Shown in pieces: positions 22,637-31,055 of a stretch of 31,116 nt of DNA. Where the stretch lies: the NCBI GenBank assembly GCA_902496455.1, contig CABVAY010000025.1, forward strand, positions 1 through 31,116, in the 5' to 3' direction. The notes under the pieces are model-generated. The model ran no database searches. It was not told where the DNA came from and worked only from the letters and a program-made list of their open reading frames with translations. The position numbers and the translations under genes were made by a program. Source of the DNA: an uncultured Collinsella sp. GTDB lineage: Bacteria > Actinomycetota > Coriobacteriia > Coriobacteriales > Coriobacteriaceae. Every line of letters begins with the position of its first letter. Position 1 is the stretch's first letter.

Positions 22637-23645
22637 GCTCGTGCACCGTCCTTTCAATGAGGCGGTTCCACGCCTGCTTGAGCGATTTGGGGGCCACGGG
22701 CCTCATGCCGTCCACGGCGTGGGCCATGCAAAATGAGGCGGCGGCTTCAAGGTCACGCACGTCAACGGTCCAGGTCCATCCCGCATCGGTGTGTGCGAGC
22801 TCACCTCGCCCGCGCGTGAGGCCGTTGATCATATCGATCTGCGTCTGAGGGGCGAACGAGAACGTGGCTGCAACGGGCGGTCGGTCGGCAAAATCGAATT
22901 CAAAGAACAGATAGTCGTTGAGATTGAAGTCCGCAGGGATGGCGTAGGCCTTCGAAGGACGCCAAGCGCGAACGATACGGTCGCAGCGGAATGTCCTGAT
23001 GCCGTCGGTGACATTGTCGAGGCCGCAGAAGTACGCCACGCCCTCGCGTTCGAACATGCCGTAGACGCAGACGGTACGTTCTTTCTGCTCGCCGCGTCCG
23101 TTCTGATATAAAAATCGCAGCGCGCATCGCTCGGCAAAGGCGCTCCATACCGCATCGACGGTGGGAGAGCGGCGGATTGGTGCTTCGTCCACCGTCGTCC
23201 TACCGGTGAGATAGGCAATCTTGGAGCGAATATCGGCAAGCGGTGCGGCAAAAGTGGATGAGCCGGCCGCTAGTGTCTGGTCGATGGCGTTGAGCAGGAT
23301 ATCGGCGTCGTCTGCGGTGATGAGGCCGCCTGCTGCAAAGGTGTGCTCGCGGTCGATTGTCCACGAGCTTTCCTCGGTCTCCTGCGCACCGGCGGGGCGA
23401 ACCTCCTTGATTAAGATGCCACGCTCGAGCAGTTTGTCACGATCGCGCCGAAACTTGCGCTTATCCGAGTCGATGTTGCCGGAGCCATATCCCAGGTCGG
23501 AATCCAAGACGATCTGCTCGGTCGTCAGCGGTTCGGGGGAGCTGTTGAGCACAAAGAAAAGATTGAGGATGCGCTGAGCCGTTTTATCGAAACTGGGCTC
23601 CGAATTCCCCTTTTTAATTGTCGCGGTCGTGTCGCTTGCCGTCAT
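22623..23645 (-). CDS. pafB: WYL-domain transcriptional regulator, PafB-like
   Basis: This 340-residue protein has an N-terminal helix-turn-helix (FDKTAQRILNLFFVLNSSPE, then a second helix with TEQIVLD) and a WYL domain (about 165-230) with RFLYQNGRGEQKERTV and YFCGLDNVTDGIRTFRCDRI. The C-terminal segment is WCX-like. The ATG at 23645 is preceded by GAGGA. It overlaps the PafC-like gene and is transcribed first. The pair adjoins the DinG-like helicase, which fits a DNA-damage setting, but no proteasome (pup) genes are nearby as they are in mycobacteria. Confidence 0.82.
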   Translation of the reverse strand: MTASDTTATIKKGNSEPSFDKTAQRILNLFFVLNSSPEPLTTEQIVLDSDLGYGSGNIDSDKRKFRRDRDKLLERGILIKEVRPAGAQETEESSWTIDREHTFAAGGLITADDADILLNAIDQTLAAGSSTFAAPLADIRSKIAYLTGRTTVDEAPIRRSPTVDAVWSAFAERCALRFLYQNGRGEQKERTVCVYGMFEREGVAYFCGLDNVTDGIRTFRCDRIVRAWRPSKAYAIPADFNLNDYLFFEFDFADRPPVAATFSFAPQTQIDMINGLTRGRGELAHTDAGWTWTVDVRDLEAAASFCMAHAVDGMRPVAPKSLKQAWNRLIERTVHEHARA

Positions 23646-23843
23646 AGAATCCTCGCATGAGAAGGTGGTTTGCTGCCATGATTTTAGTCCGATATGGAGA
23701 TTAGGCTATATCCTTGTCCGCTCGGGGCGTTAAGATGGCCCGAATTCGGTCGTTTGCGCTCGCTCGGGGTATACTTTCGACTATATACGGTTCTAATGTG
23801 CATGCATTGGGCCTATTTGTCGGATTATGGATGTGGAGCGCAC
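23646..23843. other. Divergent intergenic region, pafB to the M28-like gene
   Basis: Promoters for both flanking genes should lie here. A TATACT (23770-23775) could be the -10 element for the plus-strand gene, but I see no convincing -35 element at a proper distance. Several TATA-like words (23782-23787) add ambiguity. No small gene is supported. Confidence 0.4.
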
Positions 23844-26800
23844 ATGGCGAACACCCAGAACTATATTAACCACCTGCTGCAGAACACCGGCATTACGCCG
23901 GCATGCAGCGAAGAAGAGCGCTTGGCGGCCGAGGATATCGCTCAGATCTTCCGCAACCACGGCTTTGATCCCGAGGTTCAGGAGTTCAATGCCCCGGCGC
24001 CCAGTAGGTTGGCATTTGCCGTTACCGGTATTCTTGCGTTTGCCGGTGCCCTGCTGATGGGCATCGGTGGCGGTATCGGCTTGGTCGGCACCTTGCTGGC
24101 CATTGTCGGCGCCGTTCTTTACGTGCTCGAACGCACAGGGCACCCCGTGGTTTCGCGCCTGGGCAAGACGGGCGTGAGCCAAAATGTCATCGCCTACCAC
24201 AAGGCCTCGGGCCCGCTCGCGTCTCCGCGCAACCGCCCGGTGGTCGTTGTCGCACACTACGACTCTCCCCGTGCTGAGCTGCTCGCCCGCGAGCCCTATG
24301 CTTCGTATCGTGCGCTCATCGCCAAGCTGTTGCCCGTTGCCACGGTTGCCCCCGCTGCCGTTGCCATCCTGCGTATCCTGCCGCTCCCCGGCGCGCTCAA
24401 GGTTCTGCTGTGGATTGTCGCGATCCTCGCTTCCCTCGTTGCACTTGCCAACGCGGCAAACATCATCTCTAACCGCCATATTCTTCCCTATACGTCCGGC
24501 GCGGTGTGCAACAAGTCCTCTGTCGCCGCTATGCTCGGCGTTATGGACAACGTTGCTCCCTTCCAGGGCGAAAACGAGTTTCCCGACGATGTTCCGTTCG
24601 ATACCTATTTTGGGGAGCAGAAGCGTCGTGCCGAGGAAATGGCGCGCGCAGCGGCGGAGTATGCCGCGGCCCAGCAGCAAAACGACTACGGTAACACCAT
24701 CGAGTATGAAGAGCCTACCTACGCTGAGGACGAGTTCGGTCAGCCGATTGCTCCCGACGCTCAAACCGAGCCCGAACAGGGCGAGGCTTTCGACGAGCAG
24801 ATCGAGGGCTTTGAGGGTGCGTCTGCCGACGAGACGCTGATTGGCGCCATTGTGCCCGAGGATCAGAATCAGGCTGTCCAGGCCGAAGAGTTCAATGACG
24901 AGGTTTCCGCTGCCGAGCCGGTGGAGGAGCCTGTCGCGGCCGAGCCCGAGCCCAAGCTCTATCGCAATGCCGCCGGCAACATCCGCTTTGGTTCGGATGC
25001 CATCCGTGCGCTCGGAATGCTTCCCGAGTCCTGCACGCTCGATTACGAGGAGGGCGAGGAGCCGACGTTTGAGCCCGAGCCTGCGCCCGTTGTCACTGCG
25101 GATGATGGGTCTGCCGCGGTTACCGCTGCCGTTGCCGAGCCCGAGGCAGTGTCCGCGTTCGATCCCGCGGCAGGACTGGACATTTTGGCTCCCGCCGCGC
25201 CGGCGCAAGACGTTGCGGACGAGTCTGACGACGATTACGTTGAACAGCCGAGGCGCGTGTCTTACGAGAGCGATACTGATTTCTCGGCCGAGATTCCCGC
25301 GGCAACGCCCCATGCCGATATTGCATCCGCGTTCTCTTCGATTGGCGCCAGCGCTTCCAACTTCTTTAAGGGTGCGCTTGCAAAGGGCAAGAAATTTGTC
25401 GACGATTTCGAGGAGAAGCGCGCTGCCGCACGCGAGGCTGCCGAGCAGGAGGCTATCGCTCAGCAGCAGGCAGCCGAGGCGGCACGTGAGCTCGCGGCGC
25501 AAGAGTTCGAGCAGAACGAGGCTATGCAGTCCGCGCCCGTCGAAGCCGCCGAAGCTACAACGTCCTTTGAGTCCCAGCAACCGGCGTCCGCGGATGTTGT
25601 TGAAGCGACGACGTCTTTCGAGGCTCAGCAGCACGTCGATAGCACCATGTCGTTTGATGCCGCGCAGTTCGATTCCACGATAACGTTTGAAAAACAGGGC
25701 ACCGCGATTGCCGAGCCCCTTCCTGTTTCCGATGAGCAGGGCGACGCGGCAGACGATGACGAGCCTGTTGATGCTGCCGAAATCCAAGATGCCGCCGAGG
25801 ACGAGCCCGTCGAGGCCAACTCTGACGAAGAGCAATACGCGGCAGCCGAGCAAGATGATTCGACCGAGGTCGAGCAGGAGGAAGTGCCTGCGGTTTCCGA
25901 GACTCCCGAGACGGATGAGTCGAGGCCTTATTCCACGCAGATTTTCACCATGCCGACCCCGAGTGGTTCCGGTGCCACGGTTGCCAATGTCGCTCCCACC
26001 CAGGACGAAACGGTCGATTCCCTTATGGCCCAGATTTCCTCCCAGGCATCGCCGCGCCCGCAGATGAATGTTCCCGATCCGGCGTCGGCACCGTCGCCTG
26101 CACCTTCCTCGTCTCCGCTGGCTTCGGTCCCCGATCCGTCGCTGCCGTCTATGAAGCAGGCAAACGTTGCGTCTCGCACGTCGCTGTTCGACCTTCCCGA
26201 CCCCTCCGCACAGGTCAACGATCCCTTTGCTACTGCCCAGGGCCCCGAACCCACATCGGCACCCGTTGCGCCTCCTATGCCCGTTGCGTCGGGCGCACAG
26301 CCGATCGAGACCATTTCGGCTCCCGCCCCGGCGGCACCCAAGTCTCGTAAGCGCGGCCTGGGTGGTCTGTTCGGCCGTAAAAAGAAAAACGAGCAGGACA
26401 GCATGAGTGACTGGCTGGGCGTCGAAGACGATTACGATGCCAAGAAGTCCGGTCGCGGTATCGGTTCGTGGGATAACTTCGAGGACGATAACGATGGCTG
26501 GAAGGGTGGCGCTACGTCTTCCGATGGCGCTTCTTCCGAAGATATGCTCTCGGCTGTCGCCTCTATGGGCGATGATGAGCTGCTCGGTCACGATATCTGG
26601 TTTGTGGCAACGGGCGCCTCGGATTGTGATGGCGCTGGCATGAAGGCCTTCTTGGCTTCGCATCGCGATAAGCTCCGCGGCGTATTCTTTATCAATCTTG
26701 AATCCGTCGGCGCCGGTGGGCTTTCGGTGGTGACGGTCGAGGGCGAACAGCAACTGCTCAAGGGCGATCGCCGCATCATGAACCTGGTCAGCAAGGTCTG

Positions 26801-27020
26801 CAAGTCGTTCCATGTCGATTGTGGCGCGCTCGAGATGCCCTATGCCAAGACCGATGCCTATGCTGCGCTCGAGGCGAGCCGCCGAGCCCTTACCATCGCC
26901 GGCGTGGACGGCACGCGTCTGGCTTGCGCTCGTACCGAGGACGACCTGCCCCACAATGTCAACCCGACGAACATTGCTGCGGTATCCGAGGTCGTGACCG
27001 AGGTTATCCGCCGTTCGTAG
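23844..27020 (+). CDS. Membrane protein with a split M28 peptidase-like domain and a large acidic insertion
   Basis: This 1058-residue protein starts at ATG 23844, with GGAG five bases upstream; the frame is open for another 50 codons but without support. Residues 25-50 and 105-235 resemble the first half of an M28 aminopeptidase fold (VVVVAHYDSPR, H138 and D140; TSGAVCNKSSVAAML). They enclose four hydrophobic segments (about 56-75, 78-96, 163-182, 185-207). The second half of the fold is residues about 915-1058 (IWFVATGASDCDG, FINLESVG, DDLPHNVNPTN). Between them lie about 670 residues rich in E, A, P, S and D, with a coiled-coil stretch and a basic patch KSRKRGLGGLFGRKKK. Usual M28 metal or catalytic positions appear changed: bridging Asp to C222, the Glu pair to S926-D927, and Asp to E953. 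It may be inactive. A small membrane protein follows in the same operon. Confidence 0.8.
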   Translation: MANTQNYINHLLQNTGITPACSEEERLAAEDIAQIFRNHGFDPEVQEFNAPAPSRLAFAVTGILAFAGALLMGIGGGIGLVGTLLAIVGAVLYVLERTGHPVVSRLGKTGVSQNVIAYHKASGPLASPRNRPVVVVAHYDSPRAELLAREPYASYRALIAKLLPVATVAPAAVAILRILPLPGALKVLLWIVAILASLVALANAANIISNRHILPYTSGAVCNKSSVAAMLGVMDNVAPFQGENEFPDDVPFDTYFGEQKRRAEEMARAAAEYAAAQQQNDYGNTIEYEEPTYAEDEFGQPIAPDAQTEPEQGEAFDEQIEGFEGASADETLIGAIVPEDQNQAVQAEEFNDEVSAAEPVEEPVAAEPEPKLYRNAAGNIRFGSDAIRALGMLPESCTLDYEEGEEPTFEPEPAPVVTADDGSAAVTAAVAEPEAVSAFDPAAGLDILAPAAPAQDVADESDDDYVEQPRRVSYESDTDFSAEIPAATPHADIASAFSSIGASASNFFKGALAKGKKFVDDFEEKRAAAREAAEQEAIAQQQAAEAARELAAQEFEQNEAMQSAPVEAAEATTSFESQQPASADVVEATTSFEAQQHVDSTMSFDAAQFDSTITFEKQGTAIAEPLPVSDEQGDAADDDEPVDAAEIQDAAEDEPVEANSDEEQYAAAEQDDSTEVEQEEVPAVSETPETDESRPYSTQIFTMPTPSGSGATVANVAPTQDETVDSLMAQISSQASPRPQMNVPDPASAPSPAPSSSPLASVPDPSLPSMKQANVASRTSLFDLPDPSAQVNDPFATAQGPEPTSAPVAPPMPVASGAQPIETISAPAPAAPKSRKRGLGGLFGRKKKNEQDSMSDWLGVEDDYDAKKSGRGIGSWDNFEDDNDGWKGGATSSDGASSEDMLSAVASMGDDELLGHDIWFVATGASDCDGAGMKAFLASHRDKLRGVFFINLESVGAGGLSVVTVEGEQQLLKGDRRIMNLVSKVCKSFHVDCGALEMPYAKTDAYAALEASRRALTIAGVDGTRLACARTEDDLPHNVNPTNIAAVSEVVTEVIRRS
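25545..25701 (+). repeat. Short Thr/Ser-Phe peptide repeats in the insertion
   Basis: Four degenerate units follow each other: EATTSFESQQ, EATTSFEAQQ, DSTMSFDAAQ and DSTITFEKQ. Their spacing is roughly 10 to 18 residues. They form a motif of acidic residue, Thr/Ser pair, Phe and acidic residue. Confidence 0.7.
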
Positions 27021-27041
27021 ATGGAGCTCTAAGGAGTCAAC

Positions 27042-27260
27042 GTGTTTTCGTATATTAAGCGCCATTGGCCTGTCTACGTGATTTTGACCTTGATTGCCAT
27101 TGCGTTAGGATTTGGGGCTGCCTACATCGTGGGTGCAAAGGGCTCGACCCCCGCCTCCGCAATCAGCGAAGAGGTGGAGCAAGAACAGAGTACGGGTGCC
27201 GATGGGATTCCTGAGTCCGAGCAGGCAATCGTTGATGGTGGATCTTCGTCTGCAGAGTAG
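27042..27260 (+). CDS. Small single-pass membrane protein, function unknown
   Basis: This is a 72-residue protein starting at GTG 27042, with AAGGAG eight bases upstream and 21 nt after the M28-like gene. Residues about 9-31 are hydrophobic (VYVILTLIAIALGFGAAYIV), preceded by a basic KRH. The C-terminal 40 residues are acidic, with many S, E and G. It probably has its N-terminus in the cytoplasm and an acidic tail outside. I do not recognise a family. Co-transcription with the M28-like gene is likely. Confidence 0.75.
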   Translation: MFSYIKRHWPVYVILTLIAIALGFGAAYIVGAKGSTPASAISEEVEQEQSTGADGIPESEQAIVDGGSSSAE

Positions 27261-27280
27261 ATGCGGCGATTTACATGATT

Positions 27281-27320
27281 GAAAGCGGGCGAGCCAGGGG
27301 ACTGGCCCGCCCGCTTTTTC
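27281..27320 (+). terminator. Terminator between the small membrane protein and the adhesin
   Basis: Arms 27284-27297 and 27302-27315 form a GC-rich stem of about 14 bp with one mismatch and a 4-nt loop, followed by TTTTT on the plus strand. Because the stem is symmetric it may also slow transcripts of the convergent adhesin gene, though the opposite strand has only TTT. Confidence 0.88.
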
Positions 27321-27326
27321 ATCGCG

Positions 27327-30300
27327 CTAGCGCTTCTTTGGGATCGACCTAAGGCGAGCGAACCATAGGGCTGCGGCACCCGAGGTCAGGAGCGCGGTGA
27401 TGCAAGCGGCGATGGGAACTGATCCTGTTGCCGGTAGGTCCTGCGGTAGGGTACAGAGTTGAATGACGCTGTCCTTGTCATGTGACTCAAGTTTATCGCC
27501 GCCACCGTTGCGGCAAAGATCGACGCGCGCACTGTTGGTGAGTGCGGTTTGGGGCGTATAAGCCGACGTTGCCTGCATGTGTACGACTGCGCCCCGAGCG
27601 TCTGTGCCAAGGATTGCTTTGGCATCGTCAAGGTCGTCGTGCTCATCTTTGAGATCATCGCGGGTCCAAGAATCCGCATCGCTTCGAGTCGTAAAGTCGG
27701 CGGCTACCGCACCGTATTCAATTCGAATGCCCGTTACGACGGTATTGGATGCAAGGTCGAGTTCTTTCGCCTCGAGTGTGGTGGATTCCGTGGTCGAGAT
27801 ATCCGCCTTCCAGAGGTGCCAACCGTCGTAATCGACGAGGCGGCAATCCTCACCCAGACTCTCCCTTACTTCGTCGGACTCAAGCCAAGGATTTTCGTGT
27901 CCATCGTCAAGTGTCGCGTTTGCCGGCTCATCGACGTCTGTCGAGTCCAACGGCGTCGTGCGATACCACACGTTGCACAGACCATTGAGGTCGCCGATGG
28001 CGACGGGGGTTTCGATTGAGACGAATCTCGCTGCGCCGTCTTTGGCGCACTCAAGATCATCGGTAATCGTAAACTCATCAACCCAAGTAGCGGAATCGTT
28101 TCGAGCATCGATGGTATAGGAGAAAAGCCCATCACTATTGGTTTGCGTCGTGGCGCGGTTTTTACCATCGCCGTTAGCCAACAGGCCCTTTTCGATAGGT
28201 TGGACAAGTTCCTGACGCTTGTCGACCTGTCCCTTGATCTCGATGGGCGCATCCTTCATCGCGACGGATTGGACTTCTCCCGTATCCTTTATTTCAAACG
28301 TTATTTCCTCGGCAAGGTCATAGGTCCGCGGAGACATCATTTCGCGCAACGAGTAGGTGCCGGGTGCAAGATGTTCGACGCGGTGTGGCTTGTCGGATGA
28401 GGTCCAGGAGTCTATTTCGGTTTTATCGGGACCATATAAGGTGAGTTGTGCGCCTTCCACTTCCTGCTCACCGCTTGCATCGACCTTGGAGATATCAACC
28501 TTGGTGTAATCGTCGGATACGTTAAGCCGTGCTTCTACAACGGGTGTTTTCTGGTCGGCATAAGTAAGGTCGACAATATGGGTTGTCCGATCGAGCAAGA
28601 AGCCTGCCGGCGCCTGAGTCTCGACAACCTCGTAGCGTGCGGTGCCAAGTCCCAGCGGGAGGTTGTCCGCGCGTGCTTCTCCAGTTTCATCCGTCGTGAT
28701 GGTAGCGACAGTCTCACCGTCGAGCGCGGCAATGCTACCGTCGGGGCGCACGATATCACTCGAGGCACGGATCTCAAAGACGGCGCCCGCGAGGCTGCTG
28801 CCGTCTATGGCATCGGTTTTAACGATCCTGATGTTTCCGGTCGCGGCGTGGTCATAATACGAGGCGATTGCAACGGGCGTTAGGTTCATGTCGGCGGGTA
28901 TGTTTACCTCGATCTCCTCGCCGACAAGATAGGGCTCTTTGGCCGAGGTTTCGCGTACATAATAGGTGCCCGGCACGAGCGATTCGGGCAGTGTGACGGT
29001 CCCGGTCGCGTCAGTCGTAAAGGTGTCCATTACGTTATGTGTTGGATACCAGCAAGTTTGTGAGACAGATTCGTGATTGCTGTCGAGTAGTTGGAAGGTG
29101 AATCCGGCTAGTGGAACAGAAGCGCTTGTTTGGGCATCGCGTTTTACAATCTGGAGATGCGTCGACAGGGCGTGGTTGTCCACGATATATTGAAGCTCGG
29201 CGCCGTCGGAAATCTGATTGGCCCCGACGGTCCATTCCCCTGCACGTTTAAAACCCTCGGGGACGGTTTCCGGAACCTCGCGAACCGTGTAGCCGGCACG
29301 GTCGTATGGGACGGCTCCGTGGACACCGGCGGGTCGCTTGCCTGCGCCGAACCATGCTTCGGGCTGATCTTTGGTGGAGGCAAAGCCATAGACGTTTGTG
29401 GTCAGTGTGCCAACAACCTGCTGAGAGCTGTTGCTGACAACCTCAAAGACAACACCTTCCGCCGGCTGCTCCAGGCCGGATTGGTCGCTATTGCCGTAAT
29501 CCTTGAATTTGGAAATCTCAAGGTTAAACGCAATGGGGATATCGGAAACGCGAGATTCGATCTCGACCACGCCTGAATCGCCGAGCTGGTCGGCTCCAAC
29601 GGTATAGGTCCAGCTGTCGTTGGATGGCAGGTAGCCCTCGGGGGCTTTTGATTCGTAGATGGTAAAGGTTCCTAAGGGGACATCGGCGAGGGCGGCCCGA
29701 CCGCTTTCGTCGGTCGTGAGGATTTGTGCCCATCCAGGGGTTGATTGCGACACACACGTGAACTCTGCTCCTGCGAGTGAAGATCCCACCTGGGGGCCGG
29801 CATTCGTCGCGGCATCGAGTTTTACGATACGCAGGTTGATGGTGCCGGGCTGTTCATCAATGGCAACCTGTCCGCCGTCATTCCCCGTGGTAAAGGCGAT
29901 GCGATCACGACGGGGGACATAGCCGGCCGGCGCCTTCGTTTCAATCAGGTAGTACGCCGTGTTGGGTAGGAGTGTTGCTTGCGCTCGACCGTTGCTGTCC
30001 ATCTTGATGGTGCCGACACGCGCGCCGCTGGCGCTCTCAAAAATATCGAATGTTGCCCCGGTAAACTGATAGGTATTGTTTCCGCTGGTAATAACGGTGT
30101 CAGCAGACTGCTTTTGGAAGGAAACAGAGACCGCCGGCAGTACATAGAGCATGTCTTGACGTTTGCTGCCGCCCGATACGGCTCCTAGATAGCGTCGCGC
30201 GCGGTGCGGAGCGGCTTTGATGCTTCCTGATTTTGCGCTGTCGTGGAGCCACCGCGCAGCCGCCACGACTTCATTGTCGGCGGTAAAGTGTCCGCTCTTG

Positions 30301-30758
30301 GTTTTGCCCTGAGCGGTCGTGTAGGAGTAGGTGCCGTCGACATGGGTAGTGCCGTTGAGCAACCATACGGCAAGCTGGGTGGCGGCGCGGGCGCGATCGG
30401 GTGAAAGATGGTAACCGCCAAACGACGTGACGGTAGGATATCCGTGACAAACGATTGCCGCGAACTCGTCGTCGAGCCACACCCAGCCTTGATCAAAGTT
30501 GAGCCATGGGCCGCCCGGTTTGGTGGGGCCGGGGCGCTCCTGGTTCATGCAGTAGGCAATCGAGGTGTCTTGAGCTTCATACTTGCCGATGAAGAAGGGT
30601 CCACAATCATCGCTAATAGTGCGGAAGCCGAGCTGGTCGTAGCCATCGACGGCAAATGCGGCTCCCGGTGCCAGGCAGCCGAAAAGCAGGAAGAGGAGCA
30701 GGAGCAGCGGACCTGTTGCGATTGCGCTGTGGACAGAGTGCGTGGGTGCGTTGGACAT
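27327..30758 (-). CDS. LPXTG cell-wall adhesin with thioester (TQXA) and CnaB domains
   Basis: This 1143-residue surface protein has a signal peptide (hydrophobic 15-30, likely cut after AFA36). The N-terminal thioester domain contains C70 (AYCMNQE) and Q128 in the motif TQLAVW; such domains form a Cys-Gln thioester that can bind host surfaces covalently. Six CnaB/SpaA-like beta domains follow (about 207-835), each ending in a motif such as IETKAPAGY, YESKAPEGY, VETQAPAGF or LREMMSPRTY with the Glu expected for isopeptide bonds. A region of about 260 residues (840-1100) is not recognised. The end is a sortase signal LPATG (1108-1112), a hydrophobic segment and a basic tail. The ATG at 30758 has AAGGAG five bases upstream. 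No sortase or pilin gene lies in the window, so it may be a stand-alone adhesin or a pilus tip protein. Confidence 0.92.
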   Translation of the reverse strand: MSNAPTHSVHSAIATGPLLLLLFLLFGCLAPGAAFAVDGYDQLGFRTISDDCGPFFIGKYEAQDTSIAYCMNQERPGPTKPGGPWLNFDQGWVWLDDEFAAIVCHGYPTVTSFGGYHLSPDRARAATQLAVWLLNGTTHVDGTYSYTTAQGKTKSGHFTADNEVVAAARWLHDSAKSGSIKAAPHRARRYLGAVSGGSKRQDMLYVLPAVSVSFQKQSADTVITSGNNTYQFTGATFDIFESASGARVGTIKMDSNGRAQATLLPNTAYYLIETKAPAGYVPRRDRIAFTTGNDGGQVAIDEQPGTINLRIVKLDAATNAGPQVGSSLAGAEFTCVSQSTPGWAQILTTDESGRAALADVPLGTFTIYESKAPEGYLPSNDSWTYTVGADQLGDSGVVEIESRVSDIPIAFNLEISKFKDYGNSDQSGLEQPAEGVVFEVVSNSSQQVVGTLTTNVYGFASTKDQPEAWFGAGKRPAGVHGAVPYDRAGYTVREVPETVPEGFKRAGEWTVGANQISDGAELQYIVDNHALSTHLQIVKRDAQTSASVPLAGFTFQLLDSNHESVSQTCWYPTHNVMDTFTTDATGTVTLPESLVPGTYYVRETSAKEPYLVGEEIEVNIPADMNLTPVAIASYYDHAATGNIRIVKTDAIDGSSLAGAVFEIRASSDIVRPDGSIAALDGETVATITTDETGEARADNLPLGLGTARYEVVETQAPAGFLLDRTTHIVDLTYADQKTPVVEARLNVSDDYTKVDISKVDASGEQEVEGAQLTLYGPDKTEIDSWTSSDKPHRVEHLAPGTYSLREMMSPRTYDLAEEITFEIKDTGEVQSVAMKDAPIEIKGQVDKRQELVQPIEKGLLANGDGKNRATTQTNSDGLFSYTIDARNDSATWVDEFTITDDLECAKDGAARFVSIETPVAIGDLNGLCNVWYRTTPLDSTDVDEPANATLDDGHENPWLESDEVRESLGEDCRLVDYDGWHLWKADISTTESTTLEAKELDLASNTVVTGIRIEYGAVAADFTTRSDADSWTRDDLKDEHDDLDDAKAILGTDARGAVVHMQATSAYTPQTALTNSARVDLCRNGGGDKLESHDKDSVIQLCTLPQDLPATGSVPIAACITALLTSGAAALWFARLRSIPKKR

Positions 30759-30778
30759 GGCTGCTCCTTATCCCTCGT

Positions 30779-30803
30779 GCGTCGCACGGGGAGGCTGCGA
30801 CGC
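30779..30803 (-). promoter_or_regulatory. Hairpin in the adhesin leader
   Basis: An 8-bp perfect inverted repeat, GCGTCGCA and TGCGACGC, with a 9-nt loop lies in the presumed 5' untranslated region of the adhesin mRNA, 12 nt or more upstream of its ribosome-binding site. It could be an operator or an RNA hairpin. Confidence 0.4.
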
Positions 30804-31012
30804 GTAGGATGAGGCTACCCCCGAGGTTCATGCGGGTAAGTACCGGAGCCTGACCAAAAGCTTGCCCAATTCCTGACAAATTGAGCTCAAATACAACAAT
30901 CAAGCAAAAGCGCAGGTAGAAGATAGGGAGAACAGGAGGTCAAAGGTCCTCATCTCCACAATTGACGCGATTTTCAAACGAATCTCCACAGCTAAAACAA
31001 GCATCGCCACCC
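30804..31012. other. Intergenic region between the adhesin and tRNA-Gly
   Basis: The adhesin promoter should lie here on the minus strand, but I see no convincing pair of hexamers. A 9-bp direct repeat, ATCTCCACA, occurs at 30952-30960 and 30982-30990. AGGAGGT at 30935 has no suitable start codon after it. No coding sequence is supported. Confidence 0.4.
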
Positions 31013-31042
31013 TTGTATCGAACAAGACAACCGCGTTATACT
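31013..31042 (+). promoter_or_regulatory. Promoter of tRNA-Gly
   Basis: TTGTAT (31013-31018) and TATACT (31037-31042) are 18 bp apart. Transcription would begin about seven bases before the mature tRNA 5' end. Confidence 0.7.
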
Positions 31043-31055
31043 AGCCAACACACAA

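Noticed and set aside
21719..23645. WYL-domain genes as part of a defence or CRISPR-associated system
   Set aside because: No nuclease, transposase or cas-like gene surrounds them; the overlapping pair matches the PafB/PafC arrangement.
23694..23843. 50-codon upstream extension of the M28-like gene
   Set aside because: The ATG at 23844 has a well-placed GGAG, whereas the extension has no ribosome-binding site and covers the likely promoter.
23793..27065. Minus-strand open frame (1090 codons) opposite the M28-like gene
   Set aside because: It results from the biased codon use of the acidic insertion; Arg/Gly/Leu-rich, no ribosome-binding site, and the plus strand has coherent domains and a good start.
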